A stretch of 64,000 nt of DNA from Phytomonas francai (GCA_001766655.1 MJCC01000008.1:125008-189007); one strand, 5' to 3'; counted from the stretch's first letter, positions 19,838 to 30,374 are shown. Made by a program: numbers and translations. Notes: generated by a model not told the origin, from the letters alone.

Positions 19838-20410
19838 ATGATCACAAGTATTCTAAATGCACTGTTAGGATACTTCACGTTTATCCACCCATTGATTTAT
19901 GGTATCAAGCTGTGCGGGGAAAAGAGTCCTGATCCGCTGCAAGTCACCAACATCACGCTGGCGCTCATCCTAGGATGGTTGATAAGCTTCTTCGATGCCC
20001 TGTTCGTGACATCTTTCTTCACTACGCGCAGCCTATACCTCCTCGTGCGTATTGCTCTCTGCATGTACCTTTCGAATCCAACCCTTCTTGGTGCGCTGAA
20101 TATATATGAACGATTTTTAGATCCGCTATCCGACGCTTACGCCCCCTTCGTCGAGGACTTGGTGGTGCAGAACGTCGATGCTATCACTAGGTTTGGTGTC
20201 AAAAACTATGCGATTGAAGTGAGCATATTTTGTTATAGAAATATCGTTAGGGTATGCGGCATTGCATGCCAACTATTAGGAGTGATGACGACTTTAGCAA
20301 TGCCTAAAGTCCCTCCTCAGCGGAGGTTCTCGCGTCAGCATGAACACAATCTCGGCAAGCGCAACACCTTCACGAGTAAAGCTGAGAGGTGTGGTAATCG
20401 GTATGCATAG
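19838..20410 (+). CDS. REEP/HVA22/TB2-DP1-like ER-shaping membrane protein
   Basis: A 190-residue protein with a hydrophobic hairpin region. It starts LLGYFTFIHPLIYGIKL, has an ILGWLISFFDALFVTSFF segment, and then RIALCMYLSNPTLLGALNIYERFLDPL. The last block resembles the REEP/TB2-DP1/HVA22 consensus (an amphipathic helix with P-x-x-x-GA-x-x-IY and a downstream F-x-P). These proteins bend ER tubules and help membrane trafficking. The C-terminal 30 residues are basic. Family assignment is by pattern only, and the middle is diverged. The ATG follows a T-rich tract ending in TAG (about 19818-19828). Confidence 0.6.
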   Translation: MITSILNALLGYFTFIHPLIYGIKLCGEKSPDPLQVTNITLALILGWLISFFDALFVTSFFTTRSLYLLVRIALCMYLSNPTLLGALNIYERFLDPLSDAYAPFVEDLVVQNVDAITRFGVKNYAIEVSIFCYRNIVRVCGIACQLLGVMTTLAMPKVPPQRRFSRQHEHNLGKRNTFTSKAERCGNRYA

Positions 20411-21165
20411 AGACTACGTTGGGTGCCAAAATTTATCTAGGCTATATCGACATTAACAATGTGAAGCTCTGTTGTTGCTTTTTGGATGAGCTCATTCTGG
20501 TTTCAACCCAAATGTACTAAGCTGGTGATGCCGCTTTGGGAAAAAAACGTCTGTATAGGGGAAAGGCCCTGGAATAAACAACTCGGCAGTTGCACGGGGT
20601 TATAAGACAAATACCTGATTCATTTAGGTTACAGTAAAAAAAAAAAAACTGAATCAGTTTACAAAAATGTACTGATTTCTTTCACCATAGAATGCTGTCT
20701 CAAAGGCATGTGTGGGGATGCGATGCGGTTGCGCGCATATGGAGCTTTACTGAGCCACAGAATCCAACAAGGAAAGCAGATAAAGCACGTATTGATTATA
20801 CTCCAGAAGCCATATTGTAACTATTTCTATTTTAACATGTTTATCGTTTCATGCTTTATTATTTTATCTTTTTTAACTTAGTATTAAAATGTGGTGCATA
20901 GACGGACATGTTTGTTATTCTACAATTTACTCCCTGTTATTCTTTTCCATTAGAACGGTGAAATTTTCGTAGGTGAATTCTGTTTTAGGGTTCCTTGTAT
21001 TTTTTAACCTCTCATGTGCCAAACCTTTCATCCTGTTTTTCTTCAACAACCTTTTCCCTCTATGTAGTCCATAAGATTTTTAAACGGAATAGACTTTTAG
21101 AAGGAAAAAAGTGACCCATCTGGTTGGGATATCAGCTAATTTGTGAGGGAGGAAAAAGGGGGGAT
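20411..21165. other. Intergenic spacer
   Basis: No gene seen. A pyrimidine tract at about 21030-21065 ending TATGTAG is a clear candidate splice acceptor for the next gene. Confidence 0.5.
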
Positions 21166-22416
21166 ATGTTGAGTACACGTGGTGCCATTACCACCAATGT
21201 GGCCATGTTTGAATGCGCCCGCGGGCAAAACACGAGCAATAACGAAGTTTTTTTGCTTAGCGAGCTAGAAAAGACCTGGGCGTCCGTCTCCGTCATCCTG
21301 CGGCGCTTGCTGGTTGAAGGACAGGACGTGAGGATTGCCAACTTTGGATCCTTCTGGACGGAGAACCGTGTTTGCATGGTGGACCCGATCTACCATAAAC
21401 GCTATTACGTGCGCCGACTGTGTTTTGGCATGAATGCCAAGTACATGAATCAGTACGGCATCGACACCTATCAGGTCCCGCTGGAGAAATCCGGCCGCGG
21501 CCTCGCGAGGGTGCAGGTGGCGGAGGTCGTGCGGCTCTGCGGAGTGCCGGCGCGGACGGCCTCGCGGGCCCTGCGGGAGTTCTTTTTGTACGTCGGCGAG
21601 GGCCTGCACGGCGGCCGCGTCTTCAGCCTCTACTTCCCCGGCGTCGCCACGGTCGTGGTGAAGCGCGAGCGGCTGATGCTCACGCCGGACGCGGAGCTCC
21701 GCGGCGCCCTCTTCGAGCGCGACGCGCGGCGGTGGCCGCCGGAAAGGCGGATCGCCGGCAGGGCCCTCCTCGACGAGCCCGGCCGCGGACGGCCGCCGTC
21801 GTCGGCGTCGTCGAGTCGGCCCCGCACGCGGGCCGCGGGCGATTCGGCCGAGGACCGCCCGGTTTTCGTCGCCGCGGCGCCCGCCGGCCGTCTTTTCTCC
21901 GAGATCGCAAAGGACGCGGCGCGGCGGCGGCGGGCGGGCGAGAGGCCGGCCTCGCGGCCCCCGGCCGGGCCCGACGCCGACGCCGCGGGGTCGTCCGCGG
22001 AGGTCGAGGAGCGGCTGCGGCGGGCGGAGACGGAGACCTACGGCCGGACGGCGACCCCGCGCGAGTCGGTCTACGACCTGGTCGAAAACCCCCCCTCGAG
22101 CGCCGAGGAGCCCGAGATCGAGGAGGTCGAGGAGGTCCAAGTAGACCACGCACCCGCGACGGCGGTCAACGACAGGTTCCTCGCCCTCAAGAACGCGGAG
22201 CTGGAGGCGCTGCTGAGCAAGGAGGAGCCCTTCAGTCGCCCTATATCGCGTCGAACCTTCCACGACCCCAGCTCCGCCCGTGATCTCATCTACGGGGGGT
22301 CGAAAACGGCTGAGCCTCGTCTGAACAAGCCTGAAGTGCACTACGGTCGGAAGCGCTTTGATAACCCTTTTCATGATATCGATAGAGTTGGTGCCTTGCT
22401 AAAGGGAGTTAATTAA
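21166..22416 (+). CDS. CCDC81-like protein with tandem HU-type domains
   Basis: A 416-residue protein. Residues about 20-95 (SELEKTWASVSVILRRLLVEG, then DVRIANFGSFWTEN) and about 110-190 (RVQVAEVVRLCGVPARTASRALREFF, LYFPGVATVVVKRERL) form two HU/IHF-like domains in the order seen in CCDC81 and related ciliary/basal body proteins. The rest is disordered and charged, encoded by extremely GC-rich DNA: bases 21901-21960 are 50/60 G or C. A role at the basal body or flagellum is inferred from family only. The frame opens earlier at TTG 21124; the ATG at 21166 lies after a TATGTAG acceptor candidate. Long open frames on both strands here are a by-product of GC content. Confidence 0.7.
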   Translation: MLSTRGAITTNVAMFECARGQNTSNNEVFLLSELEKTWASVSVILRRLLVEGQDVRIANFGSFWTENRVCMVDPIYHKRYYVRRLCFGMNAKYMNQYGIDTYQVPLEKSGRGLARVQVAEVVRLCGVPARTASRALREFFLYVGEGLHGGRVFSLYFPGVATVVVKRERLMLTPDAELRGALFERDARRWPPERRIAGRALLDEPGRGRPPSSASSSRPRTRAAGDSAEDRPVFVAAAPAGRLFSEIAKDAARRRRAGERPASRPPAGPDADAAGSSAEVEERLRRAETETYGRTATPRESVYDLVENPPSSAEEPEIEEVEEVQVDHAPATAVNDRFLALKNAELEALLSKEEPFSRPISRRTFHDPSSARDLIYGGSKTAEPRLNKPEVHYGRKRFDNPFHDIDRVGALLKGVN

Positions 22417-22872
22417 CCCTTTGGCTACTATTTACGGGCTCACTCCGAACTTGATAAACAGTTAAACGTGAGGAGTGACAGGGAAAAGAGTGTGCATGCT
22501 TGATGGATCGCGATGTCGTTGGCTATCCCTAAAATACATCGATCCATTTACCTTGCCTCGATAAACTAGCTGATAAGCAGCATTTAGATACCTTTTACAT
22601 ATACATTGTACAGAATTCCTGTCGAGTACACGTGCAACAATAGATCCAAATGAAAATCCATTATCAAGTGAATGCAGACACATATTGTCCTTGAGGGGAA
22701 TTCCCCAGAACACATGGTCTAACCTATGTCTAGAACGGGAAAAGATACCTACCGCGTGTCTTTTGTTTGTTTGTTTGTTTGCTTTTCTTTTCGATACAAA
22801 AAAGGGAAGGATAACGAAGTGTGTCGTTCGCCAAATCCGAACACCTACAATACGCACGCGTAGTCGTAGTAC
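22417..22872. other. Intergenic spacer
   Basis: No gene seen. A T-rich tract at about 22763-22795 (TTTG units) precedes the next short ORF and may be its splice signal. Confidence 0.4.
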
Positions 22873-23271
22873 ATGTTCCCTCGCAATGCGCAGCGTCTCG
22901 TCTACAGCCCGGGGGCCCCGGCGGGGCGTGAGGGCGCGTCGAGCGGCCGCGATCTCGGCATCTCCCCACGGGGCCGCCAGGGACGGTGCAGCTCCTCCCC
23001 ACCTTCGGGGGGAGAAAGTGCGATGGACGGAGGAGCCCACGCGACTAGCGGACTCTCGCTCGTCGAAGAGCGTTTAATGATCATCAAGCGAAGTCGCGCG
23101 AGCTCGCGGAGCTCCGTTAACTCGTCGGCATCGCCCGCGATGCGGCCAGAGGTGCCGCCGTGTGAAGCCTACCCCACCTTTAGCCTTGCAAAGCCTTCGG
23201 AGGAGGAGCAGAAACCCCTGGACGCGCTGGTAGCGGAATGCATGAGCGCACTTTTCTTCCCTAAACGCTAA
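22873..23271 (+). CDS. Small unknown protein
   Basis: A 132-residue ORF with no recognisable domain. Residues 1-60 are Gly/Ser/Arg/Pro-rich. A more ordered stretch runs from about 62 (LSLVEERLMIIKRSR) and at the C-terminus (PLDALVAECMSALFFPKR). Position between two real genes on the same strand, an upstream T-rich tract, and GC content like its coding neighbours favour a real gene. The lack of any family and the low complexity count against it. Confidence 0.45.
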   Translation: MFPRNAQRLVYSPGAPAGREGASSGRDLGISPRGRQGRCSSSPPSGGESAMDGGAHATSGLSLVEERLMIIKRSRASSRSSVNSSASPAMRPEVPPCEAYPTFSLAKPSEEEQKPLDALVAECMSALFFPKR

Positions 23272-23627
23272 GCCGTATAGAAAAGAGGGCAACACGCTCG
23301 ACGAATTTGGAAAATGTGGGAGGATTGGGAAATATTGCTGTGAATACCTTGCCTGTCGTTGTATTAGCAAAAAAAAACAAAAACGATTTGCGCCTATGAG
23401 GCGGGGGAAAAAATAAAAACATTGTCTTTGTCTTACTTGCTATCGTCTAAAATGCGGTAGTAGCTTTTCCCATCCTATCCATCATTTTCCCTTTTTCAAA
23501 TGCACGTGAAAGGGTAGCAAAGGTTTCATTATAAACTACTTATATTTTGATTGTATCTCTCTCTCTCTTTTTTTGGCTGTGTTGTGTCTACATTTTTTCT
23601 GTGGTTTCCGAGTAGTCTGCATTTTTG
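23272..23627. other. Intergenic spacer
   Basis: No gene seen. A pyrimidine tract (CTCTCTCT then T7, about 23555-23575), followed by further T-rich sequence and AG near 23613, is a strong splice-acceptor candidate for NSA2. Confidence 0.55.
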
Positions 23628-24410
23628 ATGCCGCAGAACGAGTATATTGAGCAAGCGCAGAGGCGCTACGGGCGACGGCTTGATCATGTCGAGCGCACAC
23701 GCAAACGCGAGGCGCGTAAGGCACACGTAGAGGCAACGCATCTGAAACGGGTTCGTGGTATCAAAGCAAAGATAGCCCAAAAGGCTCGCTATGCGGAAAA
23801 GGCAGCCATCCGGAAAAAGATTCGTGAACACGAAGAGAAGCAAACCACAGAGCGTGTCAAGGAAAAAGGCCCAAAGAATGCCCTGCCGAGCTTCCTAATG
23901 GATCGTAGTGAGGCGGACCGCGCCAAGATCCTATCGAACTCGCTCAAACAAAAACGGAAAGAAAAGGCTGGGAAGTGGGCCGTACCCATTGAAAAAGTGA
24001 AGCCAGTTTCTGAGGATGAAATGCTTAAGGCGGTCACTTCTGGTAAACGCGGCAAGAAATCGTGGAAAAGGCTTGTTAACAAGGTGACTTTTGTAGGTGA
24101 AACGTTCACGCGCCGCATGCCCAAGACGGAGCGCTTCATTCGGCCCATGGCCCTGCGCTTCAAAAAAGCGCACGTGACGCACCCAGAGCTTAAGGCAACC
24201 TTTTACCTGCCCATTATTGCGGTTAAAAAGAACCCACAAGGTAAGATGTACACAGGGTTGGGGGTTATTACAAAAGGATCTGTAATAGAAGTTAACGTCT
24301 CGGAGCTTGGCTTGGTGACACCATCCGGAAAGGTAGTATGGGGCAAGTACGCGCAGGTGACGAACAACCCCGAGAATGACGGTTGCATTAACGCAATTTT
24401 GCTCGTATAA
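23628..24410 (+). CDS. NSA2: Ribosome biogenesis protein NSA2
   Basis: A 260-residue protein, the same size as yeast NSA2. The N-terminus is the diagnostic [20 protein letters not shown], followed by a basic helix [12 protein letters not shown]. The C-terminal S8e-like barrel carries [34 protein letters not shown] and [17 protein letters not shown], ending AILLV. NSA2 joins pre-60S particles in the nucleolus and is required for 27S pre-rRNA cleavage. The sequence is strongly conserved from end to end. The frame formally opens at TTG 23625; the ATG at 23628 is used. Confidence 0.95.
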   Translation: MPQNEYIEQAQRRYGRRLDHVERTRKREARKAHVEATHLKRVRGIKAKIAQKARYAEKAAIRKKIREHEEKQTTERVKEKGPKNALPSFLMDRSEADRAKILSNSLKQKRKEKAGKWAVPIEKVKPVSEDEMLKAVTSGKRGKKSWKRLVNKVTFVGETFTRRMPKTERFIRPMALRFKKAHVTHPELKATFYLPIIAVKKNPQGKMYTGLGVITKGSVIEVNVSELGLVTPSGKVVWGKYAQVTNNPENDGCINAILLV

Positions 24411-24748
24411 AAAGGGCAAAAAAGCTGGCCGTCCCATAGCGTCCCTTTTTCTCACAGTTGCAACATCTGGACGGTGGCCCCATACATCCTTCGCTGCATT
24501 GTTTAAGGCTTAGCAATATGGAGTCCTTAATGGCATTGATGAACAATAGAGGAAGATGGTTTACTTTGGGTTTAAGGACAGGAATAGTGAGATATCTAAT
24601 AGTTTGGCCTTTATTGCCAATAAAAATGTCGAGTAAATCTTGTGTTAATGTGCTGCTTCTCTGTGTGCGATTTTATACATGAAGGTGCGTAAACAAATAT
24701 TTTAAAGGATTAGATATTGATAATTAAATTATTCATTCGGCGTTGATG

Positions 24749-24801
24749 ATATATATATATATATATATGTATGTATATATAACTGAGGGGGGGGGGGGGG
24801 G
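24749..24801. repeat. (TA)n microsatellite next to 15-G tract
   Basis: A TA run is followed within a few bases by 15 consecutive G (24787-24801). Confidence 0.8.
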
Positions 24802-25009
24802 AATTGCTATCCTACTGCTTCGAATGCGCAATCGAATTTCATTGCGATTCTTTTTCCATCATGTCTATTTTATAGCTCTTTTATAGAGTTGAGCCATTTC
24901 CGTTTTTGACGACGTCATATAAAAAGAAGGAAACTCAATATCGTTGTTAACGGTATTATATAGAAGTAAAATAATATACCCTCAGAAAATTTCACTGTGA
25001 CAGTTTCAA

Positions 25010-25011
<2 letters not shown>

Positions 25012-25042
<31 letters not shown>
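25012..25042. repeat. (TA)n microsatellite
   Basis: About 31 bases of alternating T and A. Confidence 0.8.
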
Positions 25043-25046
<4 letters not shown>

Positions 25047-25272
25047 AATAAAGTAAGCATTCAGTAGTGTATGCGCTAGAGTTTTTAATTACTAAAAAAC
25101 TACTAATTTTTTCTTTCTACAGAGCTATACAAAACCCAAACTGTAGAATTAAATACAAAGTAAAGCGGATATAAAAAGTTCTCGAGAAGGCTAATTCCTT
25201 CTTTCCGCACCCTTTTTGCCTCGATCGAGGTGAATATAAACTGCAGCCCTAGTGGTATAGGGAAAGTGAATC

Positions 25273-27030
25273 ATGCTCCATAAAAAAATGATTATTCATA
25301 GCAGTGTTTTCTTAAATGAGTGTAACAATAAGAGTACCGGTCATGTCGTAGTTTACTCACCTATACCCTGTGAAAAGAACCAATCCCTCCTAATAACAGA
25401 ATCCGGTACAGCAACCACGCCCATGTCGTCCGCAATAAACGTCTCGTCGCCATCGGTGACAAAGATGCCGCCCATCGAATTGCTTTCGAATGATATTTTG
25501 GGTTCCAATCGTGTGAATAGCAACCGCGATGAAGCTCTAACGGAAACTCGCTCCATTCGATCTTCACATTTTGGTAATCCTACCCCCTACGGCACCATCA
25601 AAACTATAAAATCCCAACGATCCGTCTCTATAAGTAGGCAAGCGGAAGTTGAGATGAACGACGAGAGCGACTTTGACGACTTTACTCTGGCGTCTAACAA
25701 TGCGTACGTGATGACGGCTCAGTCCTTGTCAGCTCTTCAGGCAGAAACACAGGTCGGCCAGGATAGTTTCTCAAGCACAGCTGTAGATCGAATAGGAGAT
25801 TTGATGAGCTTTGTATCCTTTCGCCGCCCAAATTTTAGGTGTTGTCGTTTCTGCTATAGCAGCCTACCCTCTGCCGCAAATTTCTGTCCGCAGTGTGGCT
25901 CGCTGGTGGAGGTGCAAAGCGAGCAATCGCCCCTCTCCAACATGGAGGCTGAAAGCTCTTTTTCGAGTTCACTTGTCTCTCCTAGTCTTAGCCGGGATCC
26001 AAACCGCGGCTTTATCACGACACCCCCGACCCCTTCGTGCGATTTTGACTCCTTTTCCGAACGCAGTACACACCATCAACGAGTGTACCGCCGTCGTGTG
26101 CTTATTCTTTGCCGCCACGAAAAGGGAATGCTAGGCTGCGGGACGAATGGAACTGTCTACAAGGCAATCGACCTTGTCAGCGGGCAACAACTTGCGGTGA
26201 AGGAAATGTGCATTAACCTGAAAAATACGTCGGAGATAGTCGCCATACGAAATGAGCTGCGTCACCTGTCTCGTCTTCGCCACCCCAAAGTTATCGAATA
26301 CTACGGGTGCTCGATCAAACACGCAACACCCAAATCGAGTACGCGAGCGCTACAGCATCCTTTAGATACGGCAGGGGCACCAGAAGATAGCTGCGAGACG
26401 ATTCAGGTGTATATCTTGATGGAGCGCGTCGAATGCGGGACGCTGCAGGAACTTTTGAAGAATTTTCCCGATGGCCTGCCGGACTGCACGGTTCGCGTGT
26501 ACGCGTCCCAGCTGCTGGAGGCGATCCACTACGTCCACCAGTGCGGTATCTCGCACTGCGATATTAAACCGTCCAACCTCCTGCTGGCCTCCGACGGCAC
26601 GATCAAACTGGCGGACTTTGGCTGCGCGAAGATGAAGGCGGCGCATCATCCAGACAGTGGGTCGTCCGAGCGCGAGCTGGCGGGCACCCCTGTGTACATG
26701 CCGCCGGAGACGCTTCATAACCTGAGCATGGAGAACGCAGACTGGGTGTTCCTTGGACAGGCCCAGGACATCTGGGCCCTCGGGTGCGTCGTCCACCAAC
26801 TCCTGACAGGGAAAATGCCGTGGGCGTTTACAAAAATATCCAGTCCATTTGCACTCCTTTCATACATTCAAGCCCACCCACAGTTTCCCCTCGCTGATGG
26901 GCTTTCACCGTGTGCACTGGACTTTTGCCGCCTCTGTCTGGAACTCGATCCACGCACTCGAGTCGAAAACGTGCGTGAAATTCTCGCGAGCCCTTTTATT
27001 TCGAATAGAAACGGTCTCTCACAGTGGTGA
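25273..27030 (+). CDS. STE11/MAP3K-like protein kinase with zinc ribbon
   Basis: A 585-residue protein. Residues 1-180 are Ser/Thr-rich and disordered. A zinc ribbon (CRFC, then CPQC) lies at about 189-213. The kinase domain spans about 277-577 with a GCGTNGTVYKA glycine loop and Lys310 (AVKEM). The catalytic loop is HCDIKPSN (His428, Cys429, Asp430), and DFGCA has Asp448. AGTPVYMPPE precedes the APE-like motif. STE11/MAP3K features are the AVKEM lysine region, the GT-x-x-YMPPE segment and the IWALGCVVHQLLTG helix. All catalytic residues are present, but the HRD arginine is Cys, so this is a non-RD kinase. The zinc ribbon may mediate protein or membrane contact (inference). Confidence 0.85.
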   Translation: MLHKKMIIHSSVFLNECNNKSTGHVVVYSPIPCEKNQSLLITESGTATTPMSSAINVSSPSVTKMPPIELLSNDILGSNRVNSNRDEALTETRSIRSSHFGNPTPYGTIKTIKSQRSVSISRQAEVEMNDESDFDDFTLASNNAYVMTAQSLSALQAETQVGQDSFSSTAVDRIGDLMSFVSFRRPNFRCCRFCYSSLPSAANFCPQCGSLVEVQSEQSPLSNMEAESSFSSSLVSPSLSRDPNRGFITTPPTPSCDFDSFSERSTHHQRVYRRRVLILCRHEKGMLGCGTNGTVYKAIDLVSGQQLAVKEMCINLKNTSEIVAIRNELRHLSRLRHPKVIEYYGCSIKHATPKSSTRALQHPLDTAGAPEDSCETIQVYILMERVECGTLQELLKNFPDGLPDCTVRVYASQLLEAIHYVHQCGISHCDIKPSNLLLASDGTIKLADFGCAKMKAAHHPDSGSSERELAGTPVYMPPETLHNLSMENADWVFLGQAQDIWALGCVVHQLLTGKMPWAFTKISSPFALLSYIQAHPQFPLADGLSPCALDFCRLCLELDPRTRVENVREILASPFISNRNGLSQW

Positions 27031-28118
27031 TAGGAACAAATCTGAAATAAAATACCCTTTTACAGATAAAAAAATTTATGGAACCATGCATACGCGCAAG
27101 CAGTGTGAAGATTATCTCGCCCGCATGGCGTACTTTTACTGTGCTTATCCCTTTGTGTGTGTTTTTGACATTTATTTCTATTATATTTTCCATACCCTTT
27201 TGCTTATTTTTTTTAGCAAATCTCATATCATCGAGTGAGAATTATCTCAACAAAAGATAACTGATATTTTTAATATATGCCATAAATTCTCAATATATCT
27301 TTGATTTTATCGGGATATTTACATTAAATATATGTATATATTCAGTGTTGTAATGGACTGCTTTTTCTATCGTGTGTTGAATCTTATATTCCATTGACTG
27401 TGTTATCTATAAAAAATAAATGTGAAAATCATGTGCTGATATTAATGCACAATGCCACCACTGTTGTAAACTTAATGACCTACGGGGTAATCGAATTTTG
27501 GTTGCAGGTTTCGTGTGAGAATGTGTTTAAAACAGAACAGCAACGGACATAAAACTATTGTATTACATTTAAAAAATCTTATCATCGCTCTTTTGTCTTA
27601 TTACCCATAATAAAAGCTAAATATTTTTAAAAAAAGTGTACATCACTATATCTATACACGTATCAACTATATTCATATGGGCACATGCATTTCAGCCACC
27701 TTATTATACTAGAATTATATATACATACATATATATATATGTGTGTGCGAGTGTGTGTGCCCGTGTGTATTTATATACTAGTAGCGGTAATGCTAAACTA
27801 AAAATATATACAATTATACAATGAAATAAAGAGATAGCCAATAATATATATTCATTTGTTTTGAAGGGAAAAAAATTTCAAGGATGTTCATAAAACACAA
27901 TGGCTTCCATGCAGCCTCCCTGCCATTTTTTTTTTAAGTTCGATATAGTGCTGTTCTATGAGAAGGAAGGGGAAGAACTCCAACTTCGCACTTTTCCCCT
28001 CGCTTCTACATACCCCAAGTGCATCACAAATAGGCTTAAATAGAGCACTCCGAAAAAAAAAGAAACTTAAAAAAAAAACATTACGACGTAATTTGGACGA
28101 TTTCTTAAACAATTAGAA
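27031..28118. other. Long AT-rich intergenic region
   Basis: No convincing gene. A 60-codon ORF at 27078 is hydrophobic because the DNA is T-rich. Short TA/TG repeats lie at 27717-27770. Confidence 0.45.
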
Positions 28119-30374
28119 ATGCCTTCAGGGGTAAAAACTGTTTACAATGCCCTTCCAAAACTACCTGGCTTCAACTTTGCAGAGCTTCATGAACCTGCCA
28201 GCCACGGGCTCCACCACCATTGCATCTTATCGAAAGAAGGTATGCGTGTGGTCCTGGACAGCAAGAATTCAGCAACCTCACATGAACCTCCCGGTGGTTG
28301 TGGAATTCCAGTTCATACCATCCTAGATAAATTTCCGATGTGGAAGACACTTGACGACAAGGTTCTTCGCTTTTTTGCTTATTACATCGATGACGTCAAC
28401 AACAGCTCAGTGGAGAGCGGGTTGCGTGTTCGTAAGGTTAAGTTTCACTACTATTTGGCTGATGGTACGCTTGCTATCATCGAAACGCCGGCCGTCGTGA
28501 ACAGTGGGCTGCGCAAAGGTACGACGGCAGCCCGTTTTAAGCCCGAAAACGTGGATGTATTCAGCTTTTGCATCGGTGGCTCGATCGAGTGTCGCGGTAT
28601 CACCTATCACCTCGTTGACTGCGACGCAGCGAGCAGGGAATTTTACGACGTCATGGGGATACCGCAGCCGGAGCAGCCTCTTAGCTATCCATATGATAAC
28701 TTTGAAGCCTCCAAATCCCGCCCGCACACTGCCATTGACGAGGAGGATATTGCAATGCGCAGAGTTTTCGAGGCCCAGGCGGCTACGCTCGCGGGCACAC
28801 ATCCCAGCCTCCTGTCTAGGGAAGAGCGAGAAAAGGCCCACAGCTACTACGCGAACGACGGGAAGGTTCTGCGGTACTTCGCAGTCTGGGAAAAGCGCCT
28901 GTTCAGAATTCTTTATTATCTCGCCGATGGTTCAATTTCAGTCATGTTTGATACCATTGAAAACGATGGCAGGGATCGCAACCGCGTCTTTATTCGCCGC
29001 ACTTGTATCCCAAAGGACATGAAGGCTACATTACTGCAAACCGAAACTCTGAGCCGGCCCCGTGGTGTGGAAGTCTCACAATATATCGGTGCTGGAGACC
29101 TTCGCACAGGAGCAACCGTAGACCTCTTCACACGGCCCTTTTTTATTTACGACTGCGACTCATACACACGACAGTACATGAAAGAACACTATGGAGTAGA
29201 GTTGCCTGTCCATGAATGTCCCCCAACTGAACTGAATGACATCCGATTAGAAAAAGAAAAAGCTGGCCACCGCAGTAAGTCCCGTGACGGGCACAATGCA
29301 CAGAAGGTCCCTGAGCACAATCGACGCTTCGGCGCGTCCGCGATGATGTTTGGGGACAGTGTAAAGGAAAAAAACACGCTGCAGCTGACCCGCTTCGCCC
29401 ATGATATTCTTCGCTTCTTGGCACGCATCGTCAACCCGCACCCGTCGGACGTTGGCCGTAAATTCATCATTAGCTACCACCTTGCGGACGACACCGTCTC
29501 CGTGTTCGAGTTGGTGATCCGGAACACCGGTCACGTGGGCGGGAAGATATTCGCCCGTCGCGGCGTGGAGGGGGTGGACGACCCTGGAAAACTTCAGGTC
29601 GGGCGCACGATACGCTTGGACGGCGTTGAATACCAGCTTGAGGAGATGGACCAGCGCACACAACGCTTCATAGAGGCCGGGATGCTAAACAGCATGGACG
29701 ATGCCTACTTCCAGATGGACGAAATCATCGCGACGATGCGGCAACACATCTTGCAGCAGTTTGCTAACACTACGGAAGCGTATCGCCACTATGCGTCTTC
29801 TAGCACTAAAGGTCTGACTGCTGAAAACGTGAAAGAGATGTTTAGCGACAGTGGCGTCCGCCTAGACGACGCGCTGCTTGAGAAGGTCATGGGCCGAGTT
29901 GACGACGACCATGACGGGTGGGTCTCGCTGGCCGAGTTTACTGAGCATCTGCTGGGTCAAAAATTGATGTCTGACTTCCAACCCCGGAACACCTTTGCCT
30001 CCCTAGCTAAGGATGGCCTCGATCCCCAAGTAGGCATCCCGATCCCAAGAGGTCCAATTCAGAGCGCAGCAGCGCTAGAGCAGCTCGCCAACGCAGACGT
30101 GGCAGCTTCCGCTGCGCTTCGAAAGTTTATTACCGTTATGGAAGCGCGACGTACCTTGTTAATACATACGTTTAGAAACGTGGCAGCAGGCACATACGAT
30201 GGGAATCTGGGGATGGAGGAAATTAAGGACTGCTTGACAACGCGTCTAAAAGTTTCCCTTTCTAACGAGGAACTAAATGCGCTGCTCTACAAATTTTTTT
30301 ACACTCCAAGCGTACTTAACTGGGCGGCGCGGCGGCTTAGTATAAATGAGGTTCAGCAGTTTATCCGTCTTTAG
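28119..30374 (+). CDS. EFHC1/Rib72-like DM10 and EF-hand flagellar protein
   Basis: A 751-residue protein with three DM10 domains at about residues 70-185, 245-360 and 424-525. Each has the repeated LRFFAYYID/LRYFAVWEK/LRFLARIVN entry, a Y-x-LADG/LADD strand, and a D-C-D or E-M-D-type exit near YHLVDCD, FIYDCD and YQLEEMD. An EF-hand-like loop (VDDDHDGWVSLAEF, about 593-606) and C-terminal helices follow. This is the architecture of EFHC1 and Chlamydomonas Rib72, microtubule inner proteins that stabilise the doublet ribbon of motile cilia. A flagellar axoneme location is expected. The ATG opens the frame after AT-rich leader. Confidence 0.93.
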   Translation: MPSGVKTVYNALPKLPGFNFAELHEPASHGLHHHCILSKEGMRVVLDSKNSATSHEPPGGCGIPVHTILDKFPMWKTLDDKVLRFFAYYIDDVNNSSVESGLRVRKVKFHYYLADGTLAIIETPAVVNSGLRKGTTAARFKPENVDVFSFCIGGSIECRGITYHLVDCDAASREFYDVMGIPQPEQPLSYPYDNFEASKSRPHTAIDEEDIAMRRVFEAQAATLAGTHPSLLSREEREKAHSYYANDGKVLRYFAVWEKRLFRILYYLADGSISVMFDTIENDGRDRNRVFIRRTCIPKDMKATLLQTETLSRPRGVEVSQYIGAGDLRTGATVDLFTRPFFIYDCDSYTRQYMKEHYGVELPVHECPPTELNDIRLEKEKAGHRSKSRDGHNAQKVPEHNRRFGASAMMFGDSVKEKNTLQLTRFAHDILRFLARIVNPHPSDVGRKFIISYHLADDTVSVFELVIRNTGHVGGKIFARRGVEGVDDPGKLQVGRTIRLDGVEYQLEEMDQRTQRFIEAGMLNSMDDAYFQMDEIIATMRQHILQQFANTTEAYRHYASSSTKGLTAENVKEMFSDSGVRLDDALLEKVMGRVDDDHDGWVSLAEFTEHLLGQKLMSDFQPRNTFASLAKDGLDPQVGIPIPRGPIQSAAALEQLANADVAASAALRKFITVMEARRTLLIHTFRNVAAGTYDGNLGMEEIKDCLTTRLKVSLSNEELNALLYKFFYTPSVLNWAARRLSINEVQQFIRL

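Larger units (their letters stand above)
24411..25272. other. Intergenic spacer with AT repeats and poly-G
   Basis: No gene seen. It contains two TA microsatellites (24749-24780, 25012-25042) and a 15-G run (24787-24801). Confidence 0.5.

Noticed and set aside
21265..22374. 369-codon open frame on the - strand
   Set aside because: It is a by-product of the GC-rich CCDC81-like coding strand. It overlaps that gene entirely and has no domain.
22462..23040. 192-codon - strand frame over the small ORF
   Set aside because: No recognisable domain. It lies over an intergenic tract and a low-complexity region, and the + strand ORF has better splice context.
24458..24682. 74-codon ORF after NSA2
   Set aside because: No signature, lies in the 3' UTR and lacks a splice signal.
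27078..27260. 60-codon hydrophobic ORF with ATG
   Set aside because: T-rich sequence in a 3' UTR/spacer, too short and with no signature.
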